A DNA stretch of 7,247 bases from JANPPS01 sp043758105 (GCA_043758105.1 JAYVOF010000005.1:1-7247); one strand, 5' to 3'; counted from the stretch's first letter, positions 1 to 6,522 are shown. Numbers and translations: made by a program. The notes: a model not told the origin generated them from the letters alone.

Positions 1-924
1 CCGGCCCACGATCCCGATGAGCGCGGCACCCAGCAGCAGCATCGTCCCCGCGCCCAGCCAATTATACCCTTCATACTGGCCGCCCGTCGCATCGATCACG
101 GGGCGCATGCCGAACACACCGGAGAGTTGCGGCACGACCGGGCTCAGCAGGTTCATGGAAAAGAACGTAAAGCCCTTATCCCCCCCGCCGATCGGTCCGC
201 TCAGTATCGTCAGCACTCCAACGGCGAGTACCCCCGACAGCACGAACCCGGACGCGTCCCGCCACCAGCCCGTCCGCCGGCGCAAAGCGGCCTGCAGCGG
301 GATCGCGGCCAACACGACAGCGCAAAGCTGGAATAGATAAGGATGTGTAAACACCGCCAGCAACAACAGCCCGGACGGCGCAGCCCAGCGGCGGATCGAC
401 GGCCCGCCGCGCATTAAACGGAACGTCATCCCCAACGCCAGCAACAGCAAAAAATGCGCACAAAGATTAATGTGCCCCATCCGCACCATCAGCGCCGGCC
501 AGCACGCCGCCAGCACACCCGCCACGAGGCACCCGACGGCGCCCACTCGCAGCCCGCGCGCCGCATACACCCCCGCCACGGGTTGCATGAACCAGCACAC
601 ACCGAGGAACGCCCCTAGCCAGTTCACCGGCGCCACCCCGCGCCAATGGGTCCAGACCTTGGCCAGCACCGACACGAGCGGGTTCGAGTCGATTAGCGCG
701 ATCGACACCATATGCGGCCAAAACAGCCGCTCCGTGCTCAACAGCGGCCAGCGCCAGATGTCCGCCTGGAACGCCAAATGCCCGGACAGCGTCTGCGCCT
801 GGTCCGCGCCCGGCCCCGCCCACCCCGGCCCGTCCCCCGCCAGCGTCGCCAGCGGCAGAACCGCGAGGCAGGTGACAAGACCCATCAGCAGGGCGAGGCT
901 GTAGAGAGGAAGACGAGCGTGCAT
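1..924 (-). CDS. DUF6311-type polytopic membrane protein (5' part, runs off left edge)
   Basis: An uninterrupted minus-strand reading frame of 308 codons begins at an ATG at 924 and is still open at base 1, so the C-terminus is missing. The protein is strongly hydrophobic, with roughly seven or eight predicted membrane segments; the first, at about residues 5-30, acts as a signal anchor. Landmarks are an early GADQAQTLSGHLAFQ loop (about 39-53), IDSNPL (78-83), HINLCAHFLLLL (151-162), FTHPYLF (192-198), FFSMNLLSP (254-262) and GGQYEGYNWLG (281-291). From memory these match the uncharacterised DUF6311 family of inner-membrane proteins, which resemble the GT-C and YfhO-like membrane glycosyltransferases; that link is inference and the function is unknown. 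An in-frame ATG at 969, just after a stop, would add 15 residues without hydrophobic character, so I prefer 924. The gene is divergent from rpmB. Confidence 0.8.
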   Translation of the reverse strand, partial: MHARLPLYSLALLMGLVTCLAVLPLATLAGDGPGWAGPGADQAQTLSGHLAFQADIWRWPLLSTERLFWPHMVSIALIDSNPLVSVLAKVWTHWRGVAPVNWLGAFLGVCWFMQPVAGVYAARGLRVGAVGCLVAGVLAACWPALMVRMGHINLCAHFLLLLALGMTFRLMRGGPSIRRWAAPSGLLLLAVFTHPYLFQLCAVVLAAIPLQAALRRRTGWWRDASGFVLSGVLAVGVLTILSGPIGGGDKGFTFFSMNLLSPVVPQLSGVFGMRPVIDATGGQYEGYNWLGAGTMLLLGAALIGIVGR

Positions 925-930
925 CCCGGC

Positions 931-959
931 GCTATACCCGGTTCGGCCCGCCGTGACAC
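931..959 (-). promoter_or_regulatory. Possible promoter of the DUF6311 gene, close to its start codon
   Basis: On the minus strand, GTGTCA (959-954) and TATAGC (936-931) each match four of six bases of the sigma-70 -35 and -10 consensus and are 17 bp apart. The -10 box ends six bases before the ATG at 924, so a transcript from it would be leaderless or nearly so. No Shine-Dalgarno sequence precedes that ATG, which fits. Chance matches of this quality are common. Confidence 0.3.
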
Positions 960-997
960 CGGCCCCCATCTAGTCCCAAGACTGAACCAGCTTCCTC

Positions 998-1026
998 TTG
1001 ACGCGCCGCCCGGCACTCGCCATACA
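998..1026 (+). promoter_or_regulatory. Candidate sigma-70 promoter of rpmB
   Basis: TTGACG (998-1003) matches five of six -35 bases. A 17-bp spacer separates it from CATACA (1021-1026), a weaker -10. This would give a leader of about 55 nt before rpmB, which is reasonable for a ribosomal protein gene. No other pair of similar quality is obvious in the divergent gap. The rpmB Shine-Dalgarno sequence GAGGG lies at about 1073-1077. Confidence 0.5.
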
Positions 1027-1086
1027 GCGGCCTTCGTTCGCCGGCGCTGTGCTGCGCGGTGCTGTATTGATTTGAGGGTTTCTCCC

Positions 1087-1395
1087 ATGTCCCGTCGCTG
1101 CCAATTCACCGGCAAGGGCGTGCAGTCTGGCAACAACGTCAGCCACGCGAACAACAAGAGCCGCCGCCGCTTCCTGCCGAACATGCAGCACACCTCGCTG
1201 TTATCCGACATCCTTGGCACTACCATCCGCGTGCGCCTCACGACCCACGCCATTCGGACGATTGAGCATAATGGCGGCCTGGACGCATTCCTGCTGACCA
1301 CGCCGAACCGCGACCTGCCGGCCCCGGCACAGGTGCTGAAGCGCCGCATCGTGCACTGCCAGGCCAAGCGCGCGGCAGCCCAACCCGCCGCTTGA
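1087..1395 (+). CDS. rpmB: 50S ribosomal protein L28 (bL28)
   Basis: This 102-residue basic protein is a component of the large ribosomal subunit. The N-terminus carries the bL28 signature: MSRRCQFTGKGVQSGNNVSH, followed by ANNKSRRRFLPN (residues 21-32). The core ends with RVRLTTHAIRTIEHNGGLDAFLL (from about 48 to 70), here quoted as the family's THA-RTI-GGLDAFLL pattern. It is longer than the 78-residue E. coli protein because of a C-terminal extension of about 30 residues, as is usual in alphaproteobacteria. The start at 1087 is set by the conserved MSRRC and by a GAGGG Shine-Dalgarno sequence about nine bases upstream. The gene appears monocistronic: a promoter-like pair lies upstream and a strong intrinsic terminator starts 18 bases after the stop. 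Confidence 0.97.
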   Translation: MSRRCQFTGKGVQSGNNVSHANNKSRRRFLPNMQHTSLLSDILGTTIRVRLTTHAIRTIEHNGGLDAFLLTTPNRDLPAPAQVLKRRIVHCQAKRAAAQPAA

Positions 1396-1412
1396 AGCTA
1401 CCGCCGTCCATG

Positions 1413-1437
1413 AAAGCCCGCTCCGGCGGGCTTTTTT
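1413..1437 (+). terminator. Rho-independent terminator of rpmB
   Basis: A perfect 9-bp stem, AAAGCCCGC (1413-1421) with GCGGGCTTT (1426-1434), closes a TCCG tetraloop and runs into six T residues (1432-1437). It lies directly after the rpmB stop codon. It separates rpmB from the hydrolase gene, whose reading frame stays open back through this hairpin. That argues against starting the hydrolase upstream of it. Confidence 0.93.
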
Positions 1438-1493
1438 CGTTAAAACTCCGCGCAACGACACGTTTGGCACTGTCCCGCCGATCGCTTGCCTCC

Positions 1494-2378
1494 ATGCTGA
1501 TCCGCCTGCCGGGTGGGGGGGCGTTGGCCGTGGAGGAGTATGGGGACCCGGCCGGACCGCCGGTATTTTATTTCCATGGCTGGCCCGCCTCCCGTTTGGA
1601 GGCCGGGCTCATTCCGTCCCTGCCGGTGCGCCTATTGGCGATCGACCGGCCCGGCTATGGCCGCTCGACGCCACAACCAGGCCGGACCCTGCTCGATTGG
1701 CCGCGCGACGTCGCGATCGTGGCGGACCGGCTCGGCCTGGCGCAGTTCTATGTCGTGGGCCTGTCGGGCGGCGCGCCATTCGCCGCGGCCTGCGCCTACG
1801 CGATGCCAAACCGCGTCCGGGGCGTGGCGCTGGTGAGCCCGGTGCCGCCAGCCACCGCGGTCATGCACCGCGCCGATGGCGTGGGTCACCTGTTCCGCCT
1901 CGGCCGCCACCCCCGCGTCGCGCACCGGCTGCTGAGCGTCATGCGCCCGTTGCTGCGCCGCCGGATTATCACCCCGAGCACCTTTGTCGGCACCGCCATC
2001 GCCGAGAGCGACCGCGCCGTTCTCACGGCGGAGATGATTGCCAGTCTGGGCCGCGCCTGGCGCGAAGGCATGGGCCGCAGCGTCCTCGGCGCGCTGGCGG
2101 ACGCGACGCTGTATGCGCGGGACTGGGGATTTTCGCTGGCTGACATCCAAGTCCCGGCGTCGATGTGGTTTGGCGAGGAAGACGTGCTGATCCGCCCGGA
2201 AGCCGCACTCGCCTACGCGGCCATTCCCGGAATCGCCCTGCACCGGCTGCCAGATGAGGGGCATTACTCCCTGGCCCTCCGCCACGCTGATCGGATTCTG
2301 CGTGACCTCACTATAGACCACTTCCTTCCCCCTCTCCCTCCGGGAGAGGGCCGGGGTGAGGGAAACATCACGCGCTGA
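1494..2378 (+). CDS. Alpha/beta-fold hydrolase, substrate unknown
   Basis: A 294-residue protein of the alpha/beta-hydrolase superfamily, probably a cytoplasmic esterase- or peptidase-like enzyme. Visible motifs are the oxyanion-hole strand FYFHGWPASR (HG at 28-29), DRPGYGRS (51-58), the nucleophile elbow GLSGG with Ser91, the acid in FGEEDVL (Asp230) and the catalytic His257 in PDEGHYSL. The triad is therefore complete. A helical cap occupies about 125-205. No signal peptide is seen. The open frame extends upstream to 1392, but that part overlaps the rpmB stop and its terminator; ATG 1494 leads straight into the first beta strand. It has no clear Shine-Dalgarno sequence, so the start is moderately certain. 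Residues from about 278 to 290 (LPPLPPGEGRGEG) are encoded by a dispersed repeat, so the C-terminus has been replaced or extended. The gene is convergent with cobT. The motifs do not reveal the substrate. Confidence 0.88.
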   Translation: MLIRLPGGGALAVEEYGDPAGPPVFYFHGWPASRLEAGLIPSLPVRLLAIDRPGYGRSTPQPGRTLLDWPRDVAIVADRLGLAQFYVVGLSGGAPFAAACAYAMPNRVRGVALVSPVPPATAVMHRADGVGHLFRLGRHPRVAHRLLSVMRPLLRRRIITPSTFVGTAIAESDRAVLTAEMIASLGRAWREGMGRSVLGALADATLYARDWGFSLADIQVPASMWFGEEDVLIRPEAALAYAAIPGIALHRLPDEGHYSLALRHADRILRDLTIDHFLPPLPPGEGRGEGNITR

Positions 2379-2467
2379 GTTCGGCGTCTGTCATCCGGAG
2401 TACCGGCGACGGAGCCGGTGCAGGTCGCCTCCCTCACCCCGGCCCGCTCCCGGAGGAAAAGGGGGAA
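2326..2467. repeat. Inverted pair of 38-nt G+C-rich repeats at a convergent gene junction
   Basis: The arm at 2326-2363 (starting TTCCCCCTCTCCCTCCGGGA) matches the reverse complement of 2430-2467 at 35 of 38 positions. Each arm contains its own small dyad, CTCCCTCCGGGAG-like in the left copy. Between them, ACCGGC (2402-2407) and GCCGGT (2414-2419) form a hairpin with a six-base loop. This is the type of repeat that encodes LPPGEGRGEG when read into a gene and is scattered through many alpha- and betaproteobacterial genomes. The transcript could fold into one long hairpin from either strand, so it may terminate both the hydrolase and the cobT transcripts. That role is inferred. Confidence 0.85.
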
Positions 2468-2480
2468 AGAAGATCAGCAC

Positions 2481-4358
2481 TTAAGCCACCAAGGGTGCCC
2501 GCTCGGCCGCGGCCCGGTGCCAGCTCGATGAGGCGTCCTCGTCGAACAGCTCGGCCAGCTTCTTCATCACCGTGCCGCCCAGCTCCTCCGCGTCCACGAT
2601 CGTCACCGCCCGGCGGTAATACCGGGTCACGTCGTGGCCAATGCCGATGGCGATCAGCTCCACCTGGTTCCGGCCCTCGATCTCGCGGATCACCTCGCGC
2701 AGATGCTTCTCCAAGTAATTGCCCGGATTGACCGACAGCGTGCTGTCGTCAACGGGCGCGCCATCGCTGATCACCATCAAAATCCGCCGGTGCTCGGGCC
2801 GGCTCACCAGGCGGCGATAGGCCCAGAGCAGCGCCTCGCCATCGATATTCTCTTTCAGCAACCCTTCGCGCAGCATCAACCCCAAATTCTTGCGCGCCCG
2901 CCGCCACGGCGCATCGGCGGATTTATAAATGATATGTCGCAAATCGTTCAGCCGGCCCGGGTTGCGCGGCTTGCCGTCCTGCACCCAGCGCTCCCGGCTC
3001 TGCCCGCCCTTCCAGGCGCGCGTGGTGAAGCCCAGCACCTCGACCTTCACCGCGCACCGCTCCAGCGTCCGCGCCAGAATATCCCCGCACATGGCCGCGA
3101 CCGTGATGGGCCGCCCACGCATGGAGCCGGAATTGTCGATCAGCAGCGTCACCACCGTGTCCCGGAAATCCGTCTCCCGCTCCCGCTTATACGACAGGCT
3201 GAGCAACGGATTGACGATCACCCGCGCGAGCCGCCCGGCGTCCAGCATGCCCTCATCGAGGTCGAACTCCCACGCCCGGGTCTGCTGCGCCATCAGCCGC
3301 CGCTGCAGCCGGTTGGCGAGCTTGCTCACCACACCCTGCAAATGCTGCAATTGCTGATCAAGCTGTTGCCGGAGCCGCGCCAGTTCCTCCGGATCGCACA
3401 GATCCTCGGCGTCCGTCTCCTCATCGTTGTGCCGGGTATAGGCCCGATACGCCGTGTGATCGTCGCCCGCCGCCGGGTCACGCCGTTGTTGGGGACCGCC
3501 CGGCCGGTCGTCGCCCTCGGCGGTGGCGCTCTCATCCTCGGTCTCTTCGCCGCCGTCATCGTCGGCGGCGTCCCCCTGCATCTCCTCCGGCTGCGCCCCG
3601 AGCATGCTGTCCTGGTCGGACTGGCTGTCGCCCTCGGCTTGCTCCTGATTGTCTTGCGCGCCGGCCTGTTCGCCGCCGTCCTCGCCTTCGTCATTCTGCT
3701 CGTCCGGATCGGACTCGACCTCCGCCTCGGCGAGGTCCAACGCCGCCAGCAGCTTGCGCGCCGCCCGGATGAACCGCCCCTGGTCATGCTGCGCCGTCGC
3801 CATCTCGGTCAGCGCCTGCTCCGCCTCGTCCCCCAGCGTGCCGCGCCACGAGTCCAGAATACGCAACGCCGCATCCGGCGACGCCTCACCCGACATGCGT
3901 TCCCGCGCCAACAGGGACAGGGCCGCGGGCAGCGGCAGCTGGTCCTTGCGGGTCATGCGGTCGAATCCTTCGGCCTCGCACTCCTCCGCCAGCCGCGCCC
4001 GCAGATTGGCGCGCACCCCGGTCATATGCTCGCCGCCGATCACCTCGACCCGGGCCTGCTCCAGCGCGTCATACACGTCCTTCGCTTCACGCCGACCGGG
4101 GCTGCGCGCCGCGTGCACCACGTCGTCATGATGGCGGAGCCGCAAGGCCACGCTATCCGCGGCCCCGCGCAGCTTGGCCCGCTCCGCCGGCGGCAGCGCC
4201 CGGGTCGGCAGCGGCAGTCGCGCCCGCTTGCCCACGACACCGGACGGGCCAGGCTGGAACGCGACCTGAACATCCGGCTGGTTCGCCACCGCCCGCAGCG
4301 CGCCCGCCGTCGCGCGCTTGAACTCGTCCGCCCGAGAATTATCCTTGGTGCCGCTCAC
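2481..4358 (-). CDS. cobT: Aerobic cobaltochelatase subunit CobT
   Basis: CobT is the MIDAS-containing subunit that, with the AAA+ partner CobS, forms the ATP-driven chaperone complex acting on CobN during cobalt insertion into hydrogenobyrinic acid a,c-diamide, in the aerobic cobalamin pathway. The 625 residues match the family length of about 630. An N-terminal helical domain (1-210) is followed by a very acidic, Gln/Asp/Glu-rich linker (about 211-320). A C-terminal von Willebrand A-type domain (about 398-605) carries the metal-site motif DNSGSM (408-413), a central Thr/Met-rich helix and SDGAP (531-535). The start is a GTG at 4358, supported by the conserved MSGTKDN-like N-terminus and by GAGGT nine bases upstream. 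It is the last gene of the J-protein-cobS-cobT block, 113 bases after cobS. A long antisense open frame across it is a codon-bias shadow. Confidence 0.97.
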   Translation of the reverse strand: MSGTKDNSRADEFKRATAGALRAVANQPDVQVAFQPGPSGVVGKRARLPLPTRALPPAERAKLRGAADSVALRLRHHDDVVHAARSPGRREAKDVYDALEQARVEVIGGEHMTGVRANLRARLAEECEAEGFDRMTRKDQLPLPAALSLLARERMSGEASPDAALRILDSWRGTLGDEAEQALTEMATAQHDQGRFIRAARKLLAALDLAEAEVESDPDEQNDEGEDGGEQAGAQDNQEQAEGDSQSDQDSMLGAQPEEMQGDAADDDGGEETEDESATAEGDDRPGGPQQRRDPAAGDDHTAYRAYTRHNDEETDAEDLCDPEELARLRQQLDQQLQHLQGVVSKLANRLQRRLMAQQTRAWEFDLDEGMLDAGRLARVIVNPLLSLSYKRERETDFRDTVVTLLIDNSGSMRGRPITVAAMCGDILARTLERCAVKVEVLGFTTRAWKGGQSRERWVQDGKPRNPGRLNDLRHIIYKSADAPWRRARKNLGLMLREGLLKENIDGEALLWAYRRLVSRPEHRRILMVISDGAPVDDSTLSVNPGNYLEKHLREVIREIEGRNQVELIAIGIGHDVTRYYRRAVTIVDAEELGGTVMKKLAELFDEDASSSWHRAAAERAPLVA

Positions 4359-4366
4359 TGCTTAAT

Positions 4367-4371
4367 ACCTC
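4367..4371 (-). promoter_or_regulatory. Shine-Dalgarno sequence of cobT, touching the palindromic repeat
   Basis: GAGGT (4371-4367 on the minus strand) lies eight to nine bases before the GTG start of cobT. Its first base is also the outermost base of the long palindrome that fills the cobS-cobT gap. This fixes the GTG as the start and places the ribosome site directly at the foot of a stable RNA hairpin. Confidence 0.65.
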
Positions 4372-4468
4372 GTCATTGCGAGCCCGTTGGCGAAGCAATC
4401 CAGGGGCAACCCAGCACCATCCTGTCCGCCCCTGGATTGCGTCGCCCCAAGCGGGGCTCGCAATGACG
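4371..4468. repeat. 98-bp palindromic dispersed repeat filling the cobS-cobT gap
   Basis: Outer arms CGTCATTGCGAGCCC (4371-4385) and GGGCTCGCAATGACG (4454-4468) are a perfect 15-bp inverted repeat. Inner arms GCAATCCAGGGGC (4395-4407) and GCCCCTGGATTGC (4428-4440) are a perfect 13-bp inverted repeat. A short imperfect bulge lies between them and a 20-nt loop sits at the tip. The CGTCATTGCGAG...GCAATCC core is a familiar dispersed palindrome found in many unrelated bacterial genomes, often between genes, and looks like a small non-autonomous element. It begins three bases after the cobS stop and ends at the cobT ribosome-binding site. In RNA it would form a strong hairpin without a U-tract, so it is not a standard terminator. 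Confidence 0.9.
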
Positions 4469-4471
4469 GGC

Positions 4472-5467
4472 CTAGATCCCCTTGCGAACGCCGGGCCCGA
4501 GCGGCAGATCCTCGTTGAAGCAGCGCTGGTAATACTCGGCCACCGTCCCCCGCTCCGCCTCATCGCATTTATTCAAAAACGTAAGCCGGAACGCGAAGCC
4601 GATATCGCCGAAAATCTTCGTGTTCTCCGACCAGGTGATCACCGTCCGCGGCGACATCACCGTGCTGATATCGCCATTGATGAATCCCGCCCGCGTCAAA
4701 TCCGCCAGCGCCACCATGCTCTCGATCTGCTTCCGCGCCGGCTTGTCCGACGGGTCCACGCCCATCTTCGCCATCACGATCGCCGTCTCCTGCGCATGCG
4801 GCAAATAGTTCAGCGTCGCCACCACGTTCCAGCGGTCCATCTGGCCCTGGTTGATCTGCTGTGTGCCGTGATACAGCCCGGTGGTATCGCCCAACCCCAC
4901 CGTGTTCGCCGTCGCAAACAGCCGGAACGACGGATGCGGGCGGATCACCCGGTTTTGGTCCAGTAGTGTCAGCCGCCCCTCCACCTCCAACACCCGCTGG
5001 ATCACGAACATCACGTCCGGGCGCCCGGCGTCATACTCGTCGAACACCAGCGCGCAGGCATGCTGCAGCGCCCAGGGGAGGATGCCCTCGCGGAATTCGG
5101 TGATCTGCTTGCCGTCCTTCAGGACGATGGCATCCTTGCCGATCAAATCGATCCGGCTGATGTGGCTGTCGAGGTTCACCCGGATGCACGGCCAATTCAG
5201 CCGCGCCGCCACCTGCTCGATATGCGTGCTCTTGCCCGTGCCATGATAGCCCTGAATCAGCACCCGGCGGTTGAACGCGAACCCGGCGAGGATGGCGAGT
5301 GTCGTCTCCCGGTCGAATTTATAGGTCGGGTCGATGTCGGGCACATGCTCGGTCGGCGTAGAAAACGCCGGCACGGTCATGGTGCTATCCAGCCCGAACG
5401 CCTCACGCACGTTGACCGTCGTGTCAGGAATGCTGGGCCGGGCGTCGCGGACGGAAATTTCATTCAT
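4472..5467 (-). CDS. cobS: Aerobic cobaltochelatase subunit CobS
   Basis: CobS is the AAA+ ATPase of the CobN-CobS-CobT cobaltochelatase; it forms rings with CobT and uses ATP to drive chelation by CobN. Its 331 residues match the family norm of about 330. A short N-terminal region carries VPDIDPTYKFD (42-52). The Walker A loop is GYHGTGKST (73-81), Walker B is LVFDEYDA (140-147), the sensor-1-like ATAN is at 185-188 and the arginine-finger region MSPRT at 271-275. All catalytic residues look intact. ATG 5467 is preceded by AGGA with a nine-base spacer. The gene follows the J-domain gene by 57 bases and precedes cobT by 113, all on the same strand, which suggests one operon interrupted by a repeat. 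CobN is outside the window. Confidence 0.97.
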   Translation of the reverse strand: MNEISVRDARPSIPDTTVNVREAFGLDSTMTVPAFSTPTEHVPDIDPTYKFDRETTLAILAGFAFNRRVLIQGYHGTGKSTHIEQVAARLNWPCIRVNLDSHISRIDLIGKDAIVLKDGKQITEFREGILPWALQHACALVFDEYDAGRPDVMFVIQRVLEVEGRLTLLDQNRVIRPHPSFRLFATANTVGLGDTTGLYHGTQQINQGQMDRWNVVATLNYLPHAQETAIVMAKMGVDPSDKPARKQIESMVALADLTRAGFINGDISTVMSPRTVITWSENTKIFGDIGFAFRLTFLNKCDEAERGTVAEYYQRCFNEDLPLGPGVRKGI

Positions 5468-5524
5468 AGGCGAGGGTCCTGTGCAGATCTTGAACGTAGC
5501 CCCGGTTGCCCGGTTTGCGAAGTC

Positions 5525-6115
5525 TTACCCGGCCGCAGCCATCCGGGGTTCCGCACTCAAATAGTGCCGCAATGCGGCATACGCGATATTAATGGTCTTC
5601 AAGCGTTCTTCCGACGCCCGGTCCCCGCCATTCGCGTCCGGATGATGCCGCTTGGCGAGTTCCTTATACCGCGCCTTCAACACGTCCATCGACACCGGCC
5701 ATTCAAGCCCGAGCGTATGAATAGGTTCCCGCAAATCGGCCGGCACCACATGGGCCGGCGGCGTCCGCGGCCGCTGCTTGCCCCCACCAAAAATCCCGAA
5801 CGGATCCCGCGCCATCGCCTCATCGAGCGCGTTCTGCTTGCCCAGCGACCCCAACGGCCAGGTGGGACGCTGCCACCCGGTATCGGACCGCGTCTGCGCC
5901 TCGATCTGCCCCGGCGTCATGCCCTTGTAAAAATCCCAGGACGCATTGTAGGCGCGCACATGCTCCAGGCAGAACCACCAATATTCATTGAGCGACGTAC
6001 GAGACTTGGGCGCGCGATACTCCCCCGCGCACGGGCAGTCCGGCATATCACAGGATCGCCCCGGCGCGGCCGGGTCGGGCGCAAAGGCCCTGGCTCGCGG
6101 GGTGCGTCGGGTCAT
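5525..6115 (-). CDS. J-domain co-chaperone with N-terminal Cys-rich motif (DnaJ-like)
   Basis: A 196-residue protein with a C-terminal J domain (about 133-187) containing the HPD motif (158-160) in RYKELAKRHHPDANGGD; this motif stimulates DnaK ATPase. Unlike DnaJ, the J domain is at the C-terminus and there is no G/F region, CXXCXGXG zinc finger or CTD. The N-terminal part has SCDMPDCPCAGEYRAPK (21-37) and EYWWFCLEHVRAYN (44-57). Cys22, Cys27, Cys29, Cys49 and His52 could bind a metal, though this is inferred from spacing. This architecture is typical of an alphaproteobacterial family encoded directly upstream of cobS. A role in folding or assembly of the cobaltochelatase is plausible but unproven. 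The start is ATG 6115; its Shine-Dalgarno sequence is weak. Confidence 0.93.
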   Translation of the reverse strand: MTRRTPRARAFAPDPAAPGRSCDMPDCPCAGEYRAPKSRTSLNEYWWFCLEHVRAYNASWDFYKGMTPGQIEAQTRSDTGWQRPTWPLGSLGKQNALDEAMARDPFGIFGGGKQRPRTPPAHVVPADLREPIHTLGLEWPVSMDVLKARYKELAKRHHPDANGGDRASEERLKTINIAYAALRHYLSAEPRMAAAG

Positions 6116-6120
6116 CGTGC

Positions 6121-6150
6121 TTTATGTGCGCGCGGCTGGCCCGGGGGCAA
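6121..6150 (-). promoter_or_regulatory. Possible promoter of the J-domain/cobS/cobT operon
   Basis: On the minus strand TTGCCC (6150-6145), an 18-bp spacer and CATAAA (6126-6121) resemble a sigma-70 promoter at four of six positions each. The -10 box ends only five bases before the ATG at 6115, so the transcript would be leaderless, which fits the poor Shine-Dalgarno sequence. The same 68-bp gap holds a small dyad, CAAGT-CCCC-ACTTG (6148-6161), without a T-tract; it overlaps the -35 box. Confidence 0.3.
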
Positions 6151-6183
6151 GTCCCCACTTGGGGTTAGGCAAGCGCTATCCGG

Positions 6184-6522
6184 TTAGGACGCGAAGGTCC
6201 GCCCGACCGGGTAGCCATGCAATAGAATGTCTAGCGCGTTCATGATCGCTTCGGCCTCATCGGCTGCGGACGCGACGGTGCCGGCCAAAAGCCTTCTCGA
6301 AAACGAGTTCAGATCCAACATCCGGACGCGAAATTCATTGCCGCCGACGACGACTCGCGGCGCAAACGCATCCACCTCGCCCGGCAGTGCCACGGTCACG
6401 GGTGCCACGATCCGGTTGGGCGTTGCAATGTCATGGTGTTGTAGAATGAGGAGATAGGGTGCCCGCAAACCCCGGGCACGATGGGTGACGATATCGAGCC
6501 AGAGCAGACTATCCGGCATCAT
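6184..6522 (-). CDS. CcdB-like toxin of a type II toxin-antitoxin pair
   Basis: A 112-residue protein resembling the CcdB/MazF-fold toxins. The strand pattern YLLILQHHDIA (23-33), NRIVAPV (36-42), PRVVVGGNEFRVRMLDL (55-71) and the C-terminal helix AIMNALDILLHG (92-103) follow CcdB from end to end. CcdB poisons DNA gyrase through its last three residues, Trp-Gly-Ile. Here the helix is instead followed by YPVGRTFAS, so that hallmark is absent and the target may differ. The start is ATG 6522 or the adjacent ATG 6519. It overlaps the end of the antitoxin gene by 14 bases, which implies translational coupling; AAGGG lies about ten bases upstream. The pair sits between bolA and the J-domain gene. 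Assignment to the superfamily is fairly sure; activity is not. Confidence 0.8.
   Translation of the reverse strand: MMPDSLLWLDIVTHRARGLRAPYLLILQHHDIATPNRIVAPVTVALPGEVDAFAPRVVVGGNEFRVRMLDLNSFSRRLLAGTVASAADEAEAIMNALDILLHGYPVGRTFAS

Noticed and set aside
712..1395. Long N-terminal extension of rpmB (227 codons in the same frame)
   Set aside because: The true L28 start is the conserved MSRRC at 1087 with its own Shine-Dalgarno sequence; the upstream part is antisense to the DUF6311 gene and is low-complexity.
1392..1493. Upstream extension of the hydrolase to an ATG overlapping the rpmB stop
   Set aside because: It would run through the rpmB terminator hairpin and add 34 residues that do not look like a hydrolase or a signal peptide.
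3395..3730. Repeat-like, low-complexity stretch inside cobT
   Set aside because: It encodes the normal acidic linker of CobT; not a separate element or a sign of a broken gene.
2634..4466. Plus-strand open frame of 610 codons antisense to cobT
   Set aside because: It is a high-G+C shadow of cobT: rich in Arg, Pro, Leu and His without recognisable domains, while the minus strand encodes a full CobT with MIDAS motif. It also has no ribosome site.
4371..4468. CRISPR or attenuator-type terminator between cobS and cobT
   Set aside because: Only one palindrome, no spacers, and no T-tract after either stem; a dispersed palindromic repeat explains it better.
6148..6161. Terminator between the toxin gene and the J-domain gene
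   Set aside because: The CAAGT/ACTTG stem is only 5 bp and has no T-tract on the minus strand; too weak to call.
5060..6187. Plus-strand open frame of 375 codons antisense to cobS and the J-domain gene
   Set aside because: Covers two clearly recognisable genes on the other strand; composition is Arg/Pro/His-rich and no family is visible.
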